Positions 7,049-16,906 of a stretch of 24,271 nt of DNA are shown here, in pieces. The DNA is from O2-02-FULL-42-9 sp038043025 (GTDB lineage: Bacteria > Pseudomonadota > Gammaproteobacteria > UBA12402). Under the pieces are notes generated by a model. The model made no database searches. It had not been told where the DNA came from and saw nothing but the letters and a program-made list of their open reading frames with translations. The position numbers were made by a program, and so were the translations under genes. Within the stretch, counting starts at the first letter, position 1. Every line of letters starts with the position of its first letter. The stretch spans positions 1 through 24,271 of the forward strand of contig JBBTCW010000044.1 of NCBI GenBank assembly GCA_038043025.1, written 5' to 3'.

Positions 7049-8458
7049 TTACGTCGTCAAAATTCGTATCAAATTTGAGTAATCTTCTTGCATATCTGTC
7101 GTGCTATCAACTAATTCTTTTATTTTTCTGCACGCATGCAGCACAGTAGTATGGTCTTTACCGCTAAATGCCTCGCCAATTTCAGGTAAGCTGTGCGTCG
7201 TTAGCTCTTTCGCTAATGCCATTGCCATTTGCCGCGGTCGCGCTAATGAACGAGTTCGACGCTTTGATAATAATTCAGACACTTTGATCTTATAATACTC
7301 TGCCACCGTTTTTTGAATATTTTCGATCGTCACTAATTTGTCTTGCAGCGTAATTAAATCCTTCAACGCTTCCTTAACAAAGTCGACGGTAATTTCTCGG
7401 CCGGTAAATTCTGCATTCGCAATAACGCGCTTTAAGGCTCCTTCTAATTCACGCACATTTGAGCGAATGCGTTTTGCAATAAAAAATGCAACTTCATAAG
7501 AAAAATTTACACCAATTTGCGCAGATTTGTTCATCAAAATAGCAACTCGCGTTTCTAGCTCTGGAGGTTCGATTGCAACGGTCAATCCCCAGCCAAAACG
7601 AGACTGTAATCTCTCTTTTAAGCCACGCAATTCTTTTGGATATCTGTCGCAGGTCATAATGATTTGACGTTTTTCTTCGAGCAGCGCATTGAACGTATGA
7701 AAAAATTCTTCTTGGGAACGATCTTTGCCCGCAAAGAATTGAATGTCATCGATCAACAATGCATCAACGGATCGATAGTACTGCTTGAACTGTTCGATCG
7801 TATTGGTTTGAAGTGCTTTGACCATATTTGCCACAAACCGTTCCGAGTGCAAATATTGAACTCTCGCATTAGGGTCGCGCTCTAATATGCCGTTTCCCAC
7901 TGCCTGCATTAAATGCGTCTTACCTAAACCAACCCCACCATAAATCAGCAATGGGTTATAGGCTCCGCCTGGTTGACGCGCCACTTGATAGCCCGCAGCA
8001 AAGGCAAACTCATTGGATTTTCCTTTTACGAATGTTTCAAAGGTGAACGTCGGATTAAGATTGGTCACTGTTGGCTGCAATTGTGGACTTTTACTCACAT
8101 AATTATCCACAGAATCATTTTTTAAGCTAATATTTTGATCATTTAATAATGTTTGTTGTTTTCTTGATCCTACTTCTACTAGAACGTTAACAGGAACATC
8201 TCGTTTAAAAACTTGGTTAATCAATTCTCGAATGCGATTTAAAAAATTTTCCTTGACATGATCGACAACAAAATCATTTGGCGCGAGTAAAAACAATGTG
8301 TTGCGATAAAATTCCGCCTGCAACGGCCGAAGCCACGTGTTACAATCTTGCAGAGAATATTCAGATTGCAAATAATCTAAACAGTAAGACCAAATATTAT
8401 CTTGGTCGATATCTTGATCTTTTGAAATAGGTGTTTCTAAAACGGCTAATGTATCCAC
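7049..8458 (-). CDS. dnaA: Chromosomal replication initiator DnaA
   Basis: AAA+ ATPase that binds DnaA boxes at oriC, melts the origin and recruits the replicative helicase; also a transcription regulator of its own gene. The 469 residues match the usual length. Domain I includes WSYCLDYLQSEYSLQDCNTW, and a variable linker spans about residues 100-135. The AAA+ core has Walker A GGVGLGKTH (about 174-182) and Walker B LLIDDIQFF (about 234-242). The DNA-binding domain carries the signature LAKELTTHSLPEIGEAFSGK followed by DHTTVLHACRKI. The start is GTG, and a near-consensus DnaA box covers it. A perfect DnaA-box sequence also lies in the linker coding region (8103-8111). A 212-bp MITE begins 44 bp upstream of the start. 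Confidence 0.98.
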   Translation of the reverse strand: MDTLAVLETPISKDQDIDQDNIWSYCLDYLQSEYSLQDCNTWLRPLQAEFYRNTLFLLAPNDFVVDHVKENFLNRIRELINQVFKRDVPVNVLVEVGSRKQQTLLNDQNISLKNDSVDNYVSKSPQLQPTVTNLNPTFTFETFVKGKSNEFAFAAGYQVARQPGGAYNPLLIYGGVGLGKTHLMQAVGNGILERDPNARVQYLHSERFVANMVKALQTNTIEQFKQYYRSVDALLIDDIQFFAGKDRSQEEFFHTFNALLEEKRQIIMTCDRYPKELRGLKERLQSRFGWGLTVAIEPPELETRVAILMNKSAQIGVNFSYEVAFFIAKRIRSNVRELEGALKRVIANAEFTGREITVDFVKEALKDLITLQDKLVTIENIQKTVAEYYKIKVSELLSKRRTRSLARPRQMAMALAKELTTHSLPEIGEAFSGKDHTTVLHACRKIKELVDSTTDMQEDYSNLIRILTT

Positions 8459-8459
8459 A
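8451..8459 (+). promoter_or_regulatory. DnaA box overlapping the dnaA start codon
   Basis: GTATCCACA differs from the consensus TTATCCACA at one position. It covers the GTG start of dnaA. DnaA autorepression through boxes in its own promoter is well known; here binding would also block translation-start DNA. Its functional role is inferred. Confidence 0.5.
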
Positions 8460-8501
8460 ATACAGACCCTTACGGACTAAAATCTGTTGAAAAGTCTTAG
8501 A

Positions 8502-8713
8502 ACGCGAGTTCCGGATAAGCATTTTGCTGCAAATGCGCCATTTTTTGGCCATATTTCGTTATTTATCGCAAAATAAGCTCAATGTAGAATGACTACATCT
8601 TCGCTTATTTTGCGATAAATGCCTCATCTGGCCAAATCTGGCGCATTTTCGCCCGAAACCTAATCATTATATTAAACATTTCAGTTCTGACAAAGCTTAT
8701 CCGGAACTCGCGT
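8502..8713. mobile_element. 212-bp palindromic MITE, copy 1 (between dnaA and the origin)
   Basis: A non-coding element with perfect terminal inverted repeats ACGCGAGTTCCGGATAAGC and an exact 5-bp target duplication TTAGA (8497-8501 and 8714-8718). Inside is a second perfect 18-bp inverted pair, ATTTATCGCAAAATAAGC (8561-8578 with 8603-8620), around TGTAG/CTACA. Further paired segments (TGCGCCA/TGGCGCA, TTGGCCA/TGGCCAA) make most of its length self-complementary. A second copy at 22347-22740 has exactly 212 bp once a later insertion is removed. The ends match an IS982-family remnant at 22000-22330, and IS982 elements end in 5'-AC, so that family is the likely source of mobilisation (inference). 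Confidence 0.9.
8666..8693 (-). promoter_or_regulatory. Candidate sigma-70 promoter carried by the MITE, reading toward dnaA
   Basis: On the minus strand, TTGTCA (8693-8688), a 16-bp spacer and a perfect TATAAT (8671-8666). Transcription would cross the MITE hairpin and enter dnaA about 200 nt later. The 44 bp between MITE and dnaA show no better promoter. The same promoter is conserved in the second MITE copy. Confidence 0.5.
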
Positions 8714-9038
8714 TTAGAATTCTATCCCTCTTTTTTAAACTTATCCACAGATAACAAAAACAATTAGAAAAAACATCATTACTGATAAATAATAAAACAA
8801 ATTAAAGCTCAAAAGCCTGTGGATAAACACCTTAATAATTTATATTTCAAGCATTTCAGTTTCAATCCACAGGTTACAGACAGCTAATACATTTCATAAT
8901 CACATGGTTTGATAGAGGCTTAACTTATTATAAAATATAATCTTTTATCTCTTATCCACAGATCTTGCTCTTGCTTATAAATATAAGAAATTTATTTAAA
9001 TAATAATTTATATAAGAAGAAGAAGAAAACTTTATACT
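8714..9038. other. oriC: Putative chromosomal origin oriC
   Basis: A strongly AT-rich, gene-free stretch next to dnaA. It holds consensus DnaA boxes TTATCCACA at 8741-8749 (+), 8818-8826 (-) and 8952-8960 (+), plus the variant CAATCCACA at 8863-8871. The run of almost pure A/T at 8970-9035 (including TTTATTTAAATAATAATTTA) is a plausible duplex-unwinding element. In pseudomonads and relatives oriC lies between dnaA and rpmH; here the rest of that interval is filled by accessory genes. GATC sites are scarce, so SeqA/Dam-type control is not suggested. Confidence 0.75.
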
Positions 9039-9458
9039 TTATGTTTTTATAGTTTGAACATAATCTTGATTGCTATAATGCAAAATTCGATCATCATGCG
9101 TCATTAACGCCAGATTATGAATTCTAGCTGATGCCACAATGATTCTATCGACAGGATCATCATGAAACGTCCCCGGAAGTTGACAACTTTCAACTGAAAT
9201 TTCAAGAGACAGTGGAATAAGCTGTATTCCTATTTTTTCAATAGATTCTTGGATCCATTTCAAACAAGGCTTGCTCAGAATAATTCGCTGCTTTGCATCT
9301 AGCATAGCAATTTCCCAAGCAGAGATGGCAGAAATATATAGTCGCCATTCTTTTGCTGCATCATTGATTAAACTTTGTTGTTGTTTATGCAAATTGTGAT
9401 CACCATTTGCGAGCCATAACAAAATATGAGTATCTAAAAGTAATCCTGTTTTATTCAT
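9039..9458 (-). CDS. vapC: PIN-domain toxin, VapC type
   Basis: A PIN-domain endoribonuclease, the toxin of a type II toxin-antitoxin pair; VapC proteins usually cut tRNA or rRNA. The metal-binding acidic residues are visible: D9 (LLLDTHILLW), E49 (SAWEIAML), D101 and D104 (DDPVDRIIVASA) and D122/D123 (MTHDDRIL). I chose ATG at 9458 (139 residues), because it overlaps the antitoxin stop by 8 nt in an ATGAATAA arrangement typical of translationally coupled pairs. An upstream ATG at 9479 would add seven residues. All catalytic positions are intact, so it is probably active. The 3' end abuts the AT-rich origin region. Confidence 0.92.
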   Translation of the reverse strand: MNKTGLLLDTHILLWLANGDHNLHKQQQSLINDAAKEWRLYISAISAWEIAMLDAKQRIILSKPCLKWIQESIEKIGIQLIPLSLEISVESCQLPGTFHDDPVDRIIVASARIHNLALMTHDDRILHYSNQDYVQTIKT

Positions 9459-9690
9459 TAGATTCCCATTTTGTATCAATTGGAGAGATAATATCCTTTT
9501 TTATTTTTAGAGTATTTTGCATACAGCCGAATACATCAAGGGCGTTTTCAATAATAGGCACGAGTTTCGCTATTGGTTTCCCACGTTTTGTGATGGTGAT
9601 AACCCTGTGGTTGTTATTAACCTCATCCATTATTTTGAGACACTTTGCTTTGAATTCTCCGGCACCGATGGTATTTTGCTGTTGCGACAT
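9451..9690 (-). CDS. Phd/YefM-type antitoxin of the vapC pair
   Basis: A 79-residue antitoxin. The N-terminal DNA-binding part reads GAGEFKAKCLKIMDEVNNNH followed by RVITITKRGKPIAKLVPI, the classical Phd/YefM pattern. The C-terminal third should wrap the toxin and block its active site. Such antitoxins repress their own operon, alone and as the toxin complex. AGGA lies 8 nt upstream of the ATG at 9690. It overlaps vapC by 8 nt. Confidence 0.9.
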   Translation of the reverse strand: MSQQQNTIGAGEFKAKCLKIMDEVNNNHRVITITKRGKPIAKLVPIIENALDVFGCMQNTLKIKKDIISPIDTKWESNE

Positions 9691-9708
9691 TCTTTGTTCC
9701 TATGGTCG

Positions 9709-9729
9709 TATTACTATAGTCATATTATA
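9709..9729 (-). promoter_or_regulatory. Toxin-antitoxin promoter with operator-like palindrome
   Basis: A perfect TATAAT (9729-9724, minus strand) directly adjoins the near-palindrome TATTACTATAGTCATA (9709-9724), centred on ACTATAGT. It sits about 20 bp upstream of the antitoxin ATG, where a Phd/YefM operator is expected. The -35 match is weak (TTGCCT at 9751-9746, 16-bp spacer). Confidence 0.5.
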
Positions 9730-9786
9730 GATGAAATGCAGAGAAAGGCAATTTTTAATTGATCAATGTCATGAAATCATTGGCAT

Positions 9787-9813
9787 GACTGCATTTCCCC
9801 AGCTCAGAGCTGC
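9787..9813 (+). repeat. 27-nt dispersed boundary repeat, copy 1
   Basis: Starts GACTGCATTTCCCC and ends with the near-palindrome GCTCAGAGCTGC. Matching copies lie at 16042-16068, 19982-20008 and 20093-20119. Here it lies between the antitoxin gene and the end of the 1117-residue gene. Confidence 0.75.
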
Positions 9814-9821
9814 CAAGGGGG

Positions 9822-9871
9822 GCGCGAGTTCCGGATGAGCTTTGCATTGAAAATTTCAGTCCTGACAAAGT
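9822..9871. mobile_element. Internally deleted relic of the 212-bp MITE
   Basis: GCGCGAGTTCCGGATGAGC (9822-9840) is the MITE left terminal repeat with two changes. It is followed almost directly by the MITE's right interior (TTTCAGTCCTGACAAAG), and the right terminus is missing. It abuts the stop codon of the neighbouring large gene. Confidence 0.7.
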
Positions 9872-9877
9872 TTACAA

Positions 9878-12800
9878 CTAAGGCCTTGGCGACGACGACG
9901 AACCATGGCCTTCTTCTGCCGCTCTTGCTCTTGCTCCTGCTCCTGCTCCTGCTCCTGCTGCTAATTGATAAGCACCACGGTTGAATACATCTTCAAGCTC
10001 TAACTTTTTGATCCTAATATCTTCTCTATTTTGAAATGTACTTAACTCATGCAGGTAACGTTTCGAATTACCTTTCACTAACTCATCTTTATAGTTTGAG
10101 ATCTCCGTATTAAACTCCCTCCATAAAGCAGGCAATAAAGCAGGCAATGCTTCTGCTGGTGTTTGTTCCGAGTTCACTTTCTTTAAAATTTCATTTATAC
10201 GCTCTTGAAGTTTTTTTGCCAGCGGCCAATGTTTTGCGCTAACTTGAAACAATTTACCTAGCGGATTTTTTCGAAGAGGGTCTAAGTTTTTGATATATTC
10301 TGCATTATATTTTGTTAATAATTGAGAAAAATGAGCACGGAGCCTCGATTCTTCCGACTCGCCAGGTGCTACTTCTGCTAGTCTAACCTGTTGAGGCTTT
10401 GGTGCTTCAACTATAGCAGCCGGTTGAGGCACTGGTGCTTTATCTCTTATAGCCTGTATAGCCTGTTGATTCTCTGGTGATAATTGACTAATAATATCAG
10501 GATAATTGTTTAACAAAGACTCGCTCAGTTTTTTATAGAAGTCATCTGGCGCGCCGCCCGCGCCGGTACGATGCGTATCGAGTGTGGCTTTCAAGTATGG
10601 CAACGGCACGGACTTAATTAAGTTAACGCGTGTAATTTCACGTAACATACGAAAATTAGAATTTGCTATCAGCGCCATCTTTAGATCTGCGATATTCTGC
10701 GGCGTATTGAAAGAAAGCCCTTCGTACTTCGCCAGATAATTCCTAAAAAGAGTAACCACTGTTTTATTTTGAGCCAGAGCCAATTGCCTAAAAAGCGCAC
10801 TGTAACCATCTGCCGGATTACTTTGCTTCGATAAATAAACAAAATACTCTGCCAATTGATGAGATGATAATCTGTCTGGATTGCTCTCTAACGTCTGAAG
10901 AAAAGACTTAGCCGACTCATCATTTAACCAGTCAGGCGCCTTAGGTGCCTGGTAAAGCGCCTCAAGACGCACATGTTCAGAATATTTTTGATGTTTTCTT
11001 ATATATTCTTCTGTATATTTTTTTGACATCTGCGAGTCGTCAGCAAACTTGCCAACAGAACTATCCGCAATAACCTGAGCAACATCCTTTGGTATCTTCG
11101 GCTGACCTTCCTTCGGAAAATATAAGTTGTGCACAATATCTATAAAAGAGGATCTCTGTTCAAAATTTACATTTTCCAAAAGAAATTTGCCATATAGTTT
11201 TATATCTTCCTCTATAGATTCCCTATTATATTGACTGTTCGACCTTAACAATAAAAGTCGAATAAAGTTTTTACGTACAACATTTTGCACTTTCGGTGAA
11301 TACTGTTTTGAGTCGGGTGATCCCGCGACCGCGCGATAAAAATCCAGATAATCTTTTAGAAACTCGTTACTAATATCTCGACCTTTGCTGACTTGCTCGT
11401 TTAATAGTCTTTTAACAGCTGCTTTATGAACTTGCTGTTCATATAACTTGGGATTAGAGGCCACCTCTATGGCAATAGGAGCAGCAAGATCACGATTTTT
11501 ATCAGTCAAGTTCTGTTCCTTCACGAGCTCAACCAACCTTTTCCATTGCTCACTTTTAACAAGCCCTCTAGCCCATGATTCAATCTCTGCTGACTCTGCT
11601 GATGGGCCCGATGCTAACAAAATTTGCTTCGCAATCCACGGCAGACACACTATTCGATTAAGCTGCTTAGATGCTATCTGCGAAAGCGGACCTTCAGATG
11701 AAGACAGGTTGAGCAACATGGGTAATAAATTTTGGATCATTGCGTCTGATGCTTTTACAAAACCAGGTTGATCACCCCTATATCGTGATAATGCGCTAAC
11801 TAAACTTGACAATACAGACTCCACTGCGGCAAGTTCTTCTTGTTTTTTCGGATTCGCATTTTTAATAAACTCATCCAACAGGAATGTGTTTTGCGCTAAT
11901 ATGGAAAAAAGATAATCTTGAAACTCGGGAGGCAGCGTGGGATGCAACTCGGGATACAACTCGTTAAATTCTTTAACAAGTGACATTAATGATTTACTTG
12001 ATGGCTTCGCGCCAAACAATAACGCCGCCTTAAAACCCGTATTCTCTTTTGGCATGGCGGCGGATATCCGATTCCACAACTTCGGTTGTGATACCAATGC
12101 AAACAACCCCTCTCTCTCTTTTGATGAAGCCTCTGCTGTAGCCTCTGCTGTAGCCTCCACGCCGGCGCTGGTACGAAGAAAGGTTTTCGCAAGATCCATT
12201 AGCTGATCATCGCTAAGTAAATTCAATACACCTTTTTCTGCTAATGACATCGCATGATCAGGATGATCTATGACATACTGATAAATTTGATTATTGATGT
12301 TAGGATCAAAAAAATTTATTTTCTCTATCTTAGCTACTTGAGCGAAGTAACCAATCAAACGAATACGCGCTTGCGCTGCCTCATCAAGTGGTTTTTCCAA
12401 AGCGCGTGCTGGAATGTCAAAGTAAGGCTGGTATGCGCGTAACTCCGATTTAATCAACGCTAGGGTAAAGTTATAAACATCGGTCGGTAGCGCCGACAGT
12501 TCTTCTCCTCGTAGTGGTCGTTCAAGAACCAACAATTCTTTATCGACGATTCTCTCCGGATTAAGAAATGTTTCACGAAACGATTTAGCGGGTTTCTTCC
12601 AGTCTTTGTCGAGTGACTTGACTTTATTAGGATCAAGTAGTGCATTTAAAAAGCGTAAATACGTGTCACGACCTGTTGTTTTTTTTACTTTTAATAATCG
12701 CCGTCCAATCACGTCTTTCACCACTAACGATTGCTCCTCAGTGAGATTAGTTTTAATATCGGCAGCAACCAAAAGATCAGTGTTCATAAGATGCTCACCA

Positions 12801-13231
12801 TCTCCTTCTACTATATTGGCAAACAAGCGATCCGGCATAAGCGAGATCTTTTTGTCCAAATCTTCTTTGGTTATTTTTTTTCCACTTAATAGTGATAGTT
12901 GATTAATTTCTTCAGCAATCAAAGGTCTCCATTGGTATTCTGTCTTTTCATCAGCATACTCTCCTTTAAGGTCTCCTTGGTCATCCAAAAAAACATGAGA
13001 TAACTTCCGAGTCTTTTTATCAAAATGATAATATTCCATTCGATCAAGACCTTTTACGGGATCAAAAACAAAGCTTGTCAACATCATCGGCTCTTCTTTA
13101 AATGAACCGTATTGACCGCTATTCCGAGGAGGATTTTCTGCAGCACGCGTCAAATGAAAACCATGCTGTTCATCAAATTCGAAACGAACCAAAGAACTAG
13201 AGTCGTATGATATAAATGGCCCTAACTTCAT
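9878..13231 (-). CDS. Large alpha-helical repeat protein, family A paralog 1 (unknown function)
   Basis: I do not recognise a described family. ATG at 13231 (MKLGPFISYDSSSLVRFEF) is preferred over ATG at 13252: GAGGTG precedes it and it aligns with the paralog's start, giving 1117 residues. The N-terminal ~110 residues, conserved in the paralog, have motifs EYYHFDKKTRKLSHVF and GEYAD..T.YQW. Residues about 110-960 look like a long all-helical solenoid without membrane segments. The C-terminal module, about residues 965-1085, contains LLTKYNAEYIKNLDPLRK, HWPLAKKLQERINEIL and a YLHELSTFQ segment. A glycine/alanine tail (GAGAGAGARARAAEEGHG) ends in SSSSPRP. Size, cytosolic composition, paralogy and an acidic/small-residue C terminus would suit a secreted effector, but that is inference. 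Confidence 0.85.
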   Translation of the reverse strand: MKLGPFISYDSSSLVRFEFDEQHGFHLTRAAENPPRNSGQYGSFKEEPMMLTSFVFDPVKGLDRMEYYHFDKKTRKLSHVFLDDQGDLKGEYADEKTEYQWRPLIAEEINQLSLLSGKKITKEDLDKKISLMPDRLFANIVEGDGEHLMNTDLLVAADIKTNLTEEQSLVVKDVIGRRLLKVKKTTGRDTYLRFLNALLDPNKVKSLDKDWKKPAKSFRETFLNPERIVDKELLVLERPLRGEELSALPTDVYNFTLALIKSELRAYQPYFDIPARALEKPLDEAAQARIRLIGYFAQVAKIEKINFFDPNINNQIYQYVIDHPDHAMSLAEKGVLNLLSDDQLMDLAKTFLRTSAGVEATAEATAEASSKEREGLFALVSQPKLWNRISAAMPKENTGFKAALLFGAKPSSKSLMSLVKEFNELYPELHPTLPPEFQDYLFSILAQNTFLLDEFIKNANPKKQEELAAVESVLSSLVSALSRYRGDQPGFVKASDAMIQNLLPMLLNLSSSEGPLSQIASKQLNRIVCLPWIAKQILLASGPSAESAEIESWARGLVKSEQWKRLVELVKEQNLTDKNRDLAAPIAIEVASNPKLYEQQVHKAAVKRLLNEQVSKGRDISNEFLKDYLDFYRAVAGSPDSKQYSPKVQNVVRKNFIRLLLLRSNSQYNRESIEEDIKLYGKFLLENVNFEQRSSFIDIVHNLYFPKEGQPKIPKDVAQVIADSSVGKFADDSQMSKKYTEEYIRKHQKYSEHVRLEALYQAPKAPDWLNDESAKSFLQTLESNPDRLSSHQLAEYFVYLSKQSNPADGYSALFRQLALAQNKTVVTLFRNYLAKYEGLSFNTPQNIADLKMALIANSNFRMLREITRVNLIKSVPLPYLKATLDTHRTGAGGAPDDFYKKLSESLLNNYPDIISQLSPENQQAIQAIRDKAPVPQPAAIVEAPKPQQVRLAEVAPGESEESRLRAHFSQLLTKYNAEYIKNLDPLRKNPLGKLFQVSAKHWPLAKKLQERINEILKKVNSEQTPAEALPALLPALWREFNTEISNYKDELVKGNSKRYLHELSTFQNREDIRIKKLELEDVFNRGAYQLAAGAGAGAGARARAAEEGHGSSSSPRP
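9922..9960 (-). repeat. GCTCCT hexanucleotide repeat coding a Gly-Ala tail
   Basis: Tandem GCTCCT/GCTCTT units encode the GAGAGAGARARA segment near the C terminus. A like array lies at about 13479-13526 in the neighbouring paralog. Slippage in steps of six would change tail length without a frameshift. Confidence 0.75.
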
Positions 13232-13335
13232 AGTAACACCTCGCTTATGCATTTTTTATCATTATAGTACAAAATAGCACAAATTCCGTGCTTTGCATGT
13301 ATAAAACTGGCTAAATTTACACCGGCGACATCAAA
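13232..13335 (-). promoter_or_regulatory. Upstream region of paralog 1, duplicated before paralog 2
   Basis: This segment is clearly homologous to 15832-15930: both share a GTATAAAACTGGCTAAATTT block, a GATAAT or TATAAT box about 30 bp before the start (TATAAT at 13268-13263 here) and CATAAGCG next to the ribosome-binding site. Shared control of both genes is likely; the -35 element is not convincing. Confidence 0.5.
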
Positions 13336-13434
13336 AGACTCTTTTCCGTCACTTGTTTATCCCATATATCTGCTGGTTCTGCCAAAGCGCGTGTTGGAAG
13401 ACCAACGTAAGGCCGGTGCTCGCGTAACTCCGTC

Positions 13435-13449
<15 letters not shown>
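13317..13449 (-). pseudogene. 3' remnant of a third family-A paralog
   Basis: On the minus strand, an open frame of 43 codons from 13448 ends at TAA (13319-13317). Its first part (LALIETELREHRPYVGLPTR then ALAEP) matches residues about 255-280 of paralog 1 (LALIKSELRAYQPYFDIPAR then ALEKP). The DNA aligns without gaps: 13382-13449 with 12397-12464. It has no start codon of its own and lies one frame off the end of paralog 2, whose last residues (PSVD) are read from the same DNA. This indicates a recombination junction and at least three ancestral copies. Confidence 0.7.
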
Positions 13450-15831
<2,382 letters not shown>

Positions 15832-16041
15832 AATAGTACTCCGCTTATGTATTTTTTATTATTATCATAATAGCACAAATCCTATGCTTTGCGTGTATAA
15901 AACTGGCTAAATTTACACCAGCGACACCAAAAAATCAAGTCGTTAAACAACGGGAAGCGCATACATGGGCTGCAGAATACAAGAGGAAATTCCTGAGCGT
16001 GAACCCAGAGTTTTTCGCAAACAACATGAAACCGTTGCTAC

Positions 16042-16068
16042 GACTGCATTTTACCAGCTCAGAGCTGC
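16042..16068 (+). repeat. 27-nt dispersed boundary repeat, copy 2
   Basis: GACTGCATTTTACC followed by AGCTCAGAGCTGC; it lies 25 bp upstream of the rpmH promoter's -35 box. Confidence 0.75.
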
Positions 16069-16092
16069 ATAATGGTTGAAAAGGCGATTTTT

Positions 16093-16121
16093 TTGACAAA
16101 TCTCTCATATCTACATAGAAT
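16093..16121 (+). promoter_or_regulatory. rpmH operon promoter
   Basis: TTGACA (16093-16098), 17-bp spacer and TAGAAT (16116-16121): a near-consensus sigma-70 promoter, as expected for a ribosomal protein operon. The start point should fall near 16128, leaving a leader of about 30 nt with AGGTGA before the ATG. Confidence 0.85.
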
Positions 16122-16157
16122 GGGCGGCTTTACATATATATAGATAACAGGTGAACT

Positions 16158-16298
16158 ATGGCAACAAAAAGAACCTATCAACCCAGTAAATTAAGCCGAC
16201 AGCGAAAATTTGGGTTTAGAGCTCGTATGCAGACTAAAGACGGTCAAGAAGTCATCAAAAGAAGACGGGCAAAAGGCCGCAAACGACTGAGTGTTTAA
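16158..16298 (+). CDS. rpmH: 50S ribosomal protein L34
   Basis: A 46-residue basic protein of the large ribosomal subunit. The sequence begins MATKRTYQPSKLSRQRKFGF and ends RRRAKGRKRLSV, which are the family hallmarks (FQPS.., GFRARM, RRRAKGR). Two extra residues precede the usual KRT start. AGGTGA lies 5 nt upstream of the ATG. It heads the plus-strand cluster that continues into rnpA after 27 bp and is the classic neighbour of oriC and dnaA. Confidence 0.98.
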   Translation: MATKRTYQPSKLSRQRKFGFRARMQTKDGQEVIKRRRAKGRKRLSV

Positions 16299-16325
16299 TC
16301 TGACTCTTAATCAAGTGAGGGTCAT

Positions 16326-16694
16326 TTGAAAGCAGCGAGTTTGCAATATTCAAGAAATTATCGTTTGCTTTGTGCAAAGGAATTTGACGCTGTATTTTCA
16401 AAAGGAAAAAAAATCGTTGATCGTTCTTTCATGCTGGTTGTTTCTCGTAATCAACTTAAACATGCAAGACTGGGATTGATTGTGAGCAAAAAAACGGGTG
16501 GAAAATTGGCGGTTGACCGAAATCGCATAAAACGCGTGATTCGAGAAAGTTTTCGGCATCAACAACATCAGTTGGATGGTTTGGATATTGTTGTTGTTAC
16601 TCGCGGCGGCGCGAATAATGTCACTAATTTTAATTTAAGATTAGAACTTGATAAACAATGGAATCGATTAAAGCAACAATTCAAAATAGTTTAA
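16326..16694 (+). CDS. rnpA: Ribonuclease P protein component
   Basis: Protein cofactor of RNase P, which binds the precursor-tRNA 5' leader and helps the RNA subunit mature tRNA ends. It has 122 residues. The conserved RNR basic helix is DRNRIKRVIRESFR, preceded by RLGLIVSKKTGGKLAV. The start is TTG, with GTGAGG 5 nt upstream. It follows rpmH closely and overlaps yidD by 37 nt. The overlap is normal for this cluster. Confidence 0.96.
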   Translation: MKAASLQYSRNYRLLCAKEFDAVFSKGKKIVDRSFMLVVSRNQLKHARLGLIVSKKTGGKLAVDRNRIKRVIRESFRHQQHQLDGLDIVVVTRGGANNVTNFNLRLELDKQWNRLKQQFKIV

Positions 16695-16906
16695 TTGGGG
16701 TATTGAAGCTCTATCGTTTTCTGATTAGCCCATTTTTCGGGCAACGTTGTCGTTTTTATCCCAGCTGTTCACATTATGCTGAAGACGCATTGCGAATGCA
16801 TGGAATCTTTAGAGGGTGTTTGTTGGCCGTGTGGCGTTTGCTACGATGTCATCCATTAAGTGCCGGAGGATTTGATCCGGTACCAGAAGGAAAAAGAGTT
16901 ACATGA
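16658..16906 (+). CDS. yidD: Membrane protein insertion efficiency factor YidD
   Basis: A small membrane-associated protein that assists YidC/Sec-dependent membrane protein insertion. The 82 residues carry the family pattern LYRFLISPFFGQRCRFYPSC, then SHYAEDAL, and the end CHPLSAGGFDPVP. Conserved cysteines are present. The N-terminal part is amphipathic. The gene overlaps rnpA by 37 nt and yidC by 4 nt (ATGA), implying translational coupling. Confidence 0.96.
   Translation: MESIKATIQNSLIGVLKLYRFLISPFFGQRCRFYPSCSHYAEDALRMHGIFRGCLLAVWRLLRCHPLSAGGFDPVPEGKRVT

Larger units (their letters stand above)
15832..16157. other. Spacer between paralog 2 and rpmH
   Basis: Contains the duplicated upstream region of paralog 2 (15832-15930), a protein-like plus-strand frame without a start codon (about 15938-16079), one copy of the 27-nt dispersed repeat and the rpmH promoter. 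No RNA gene was recognised. Confidence 0.6.
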
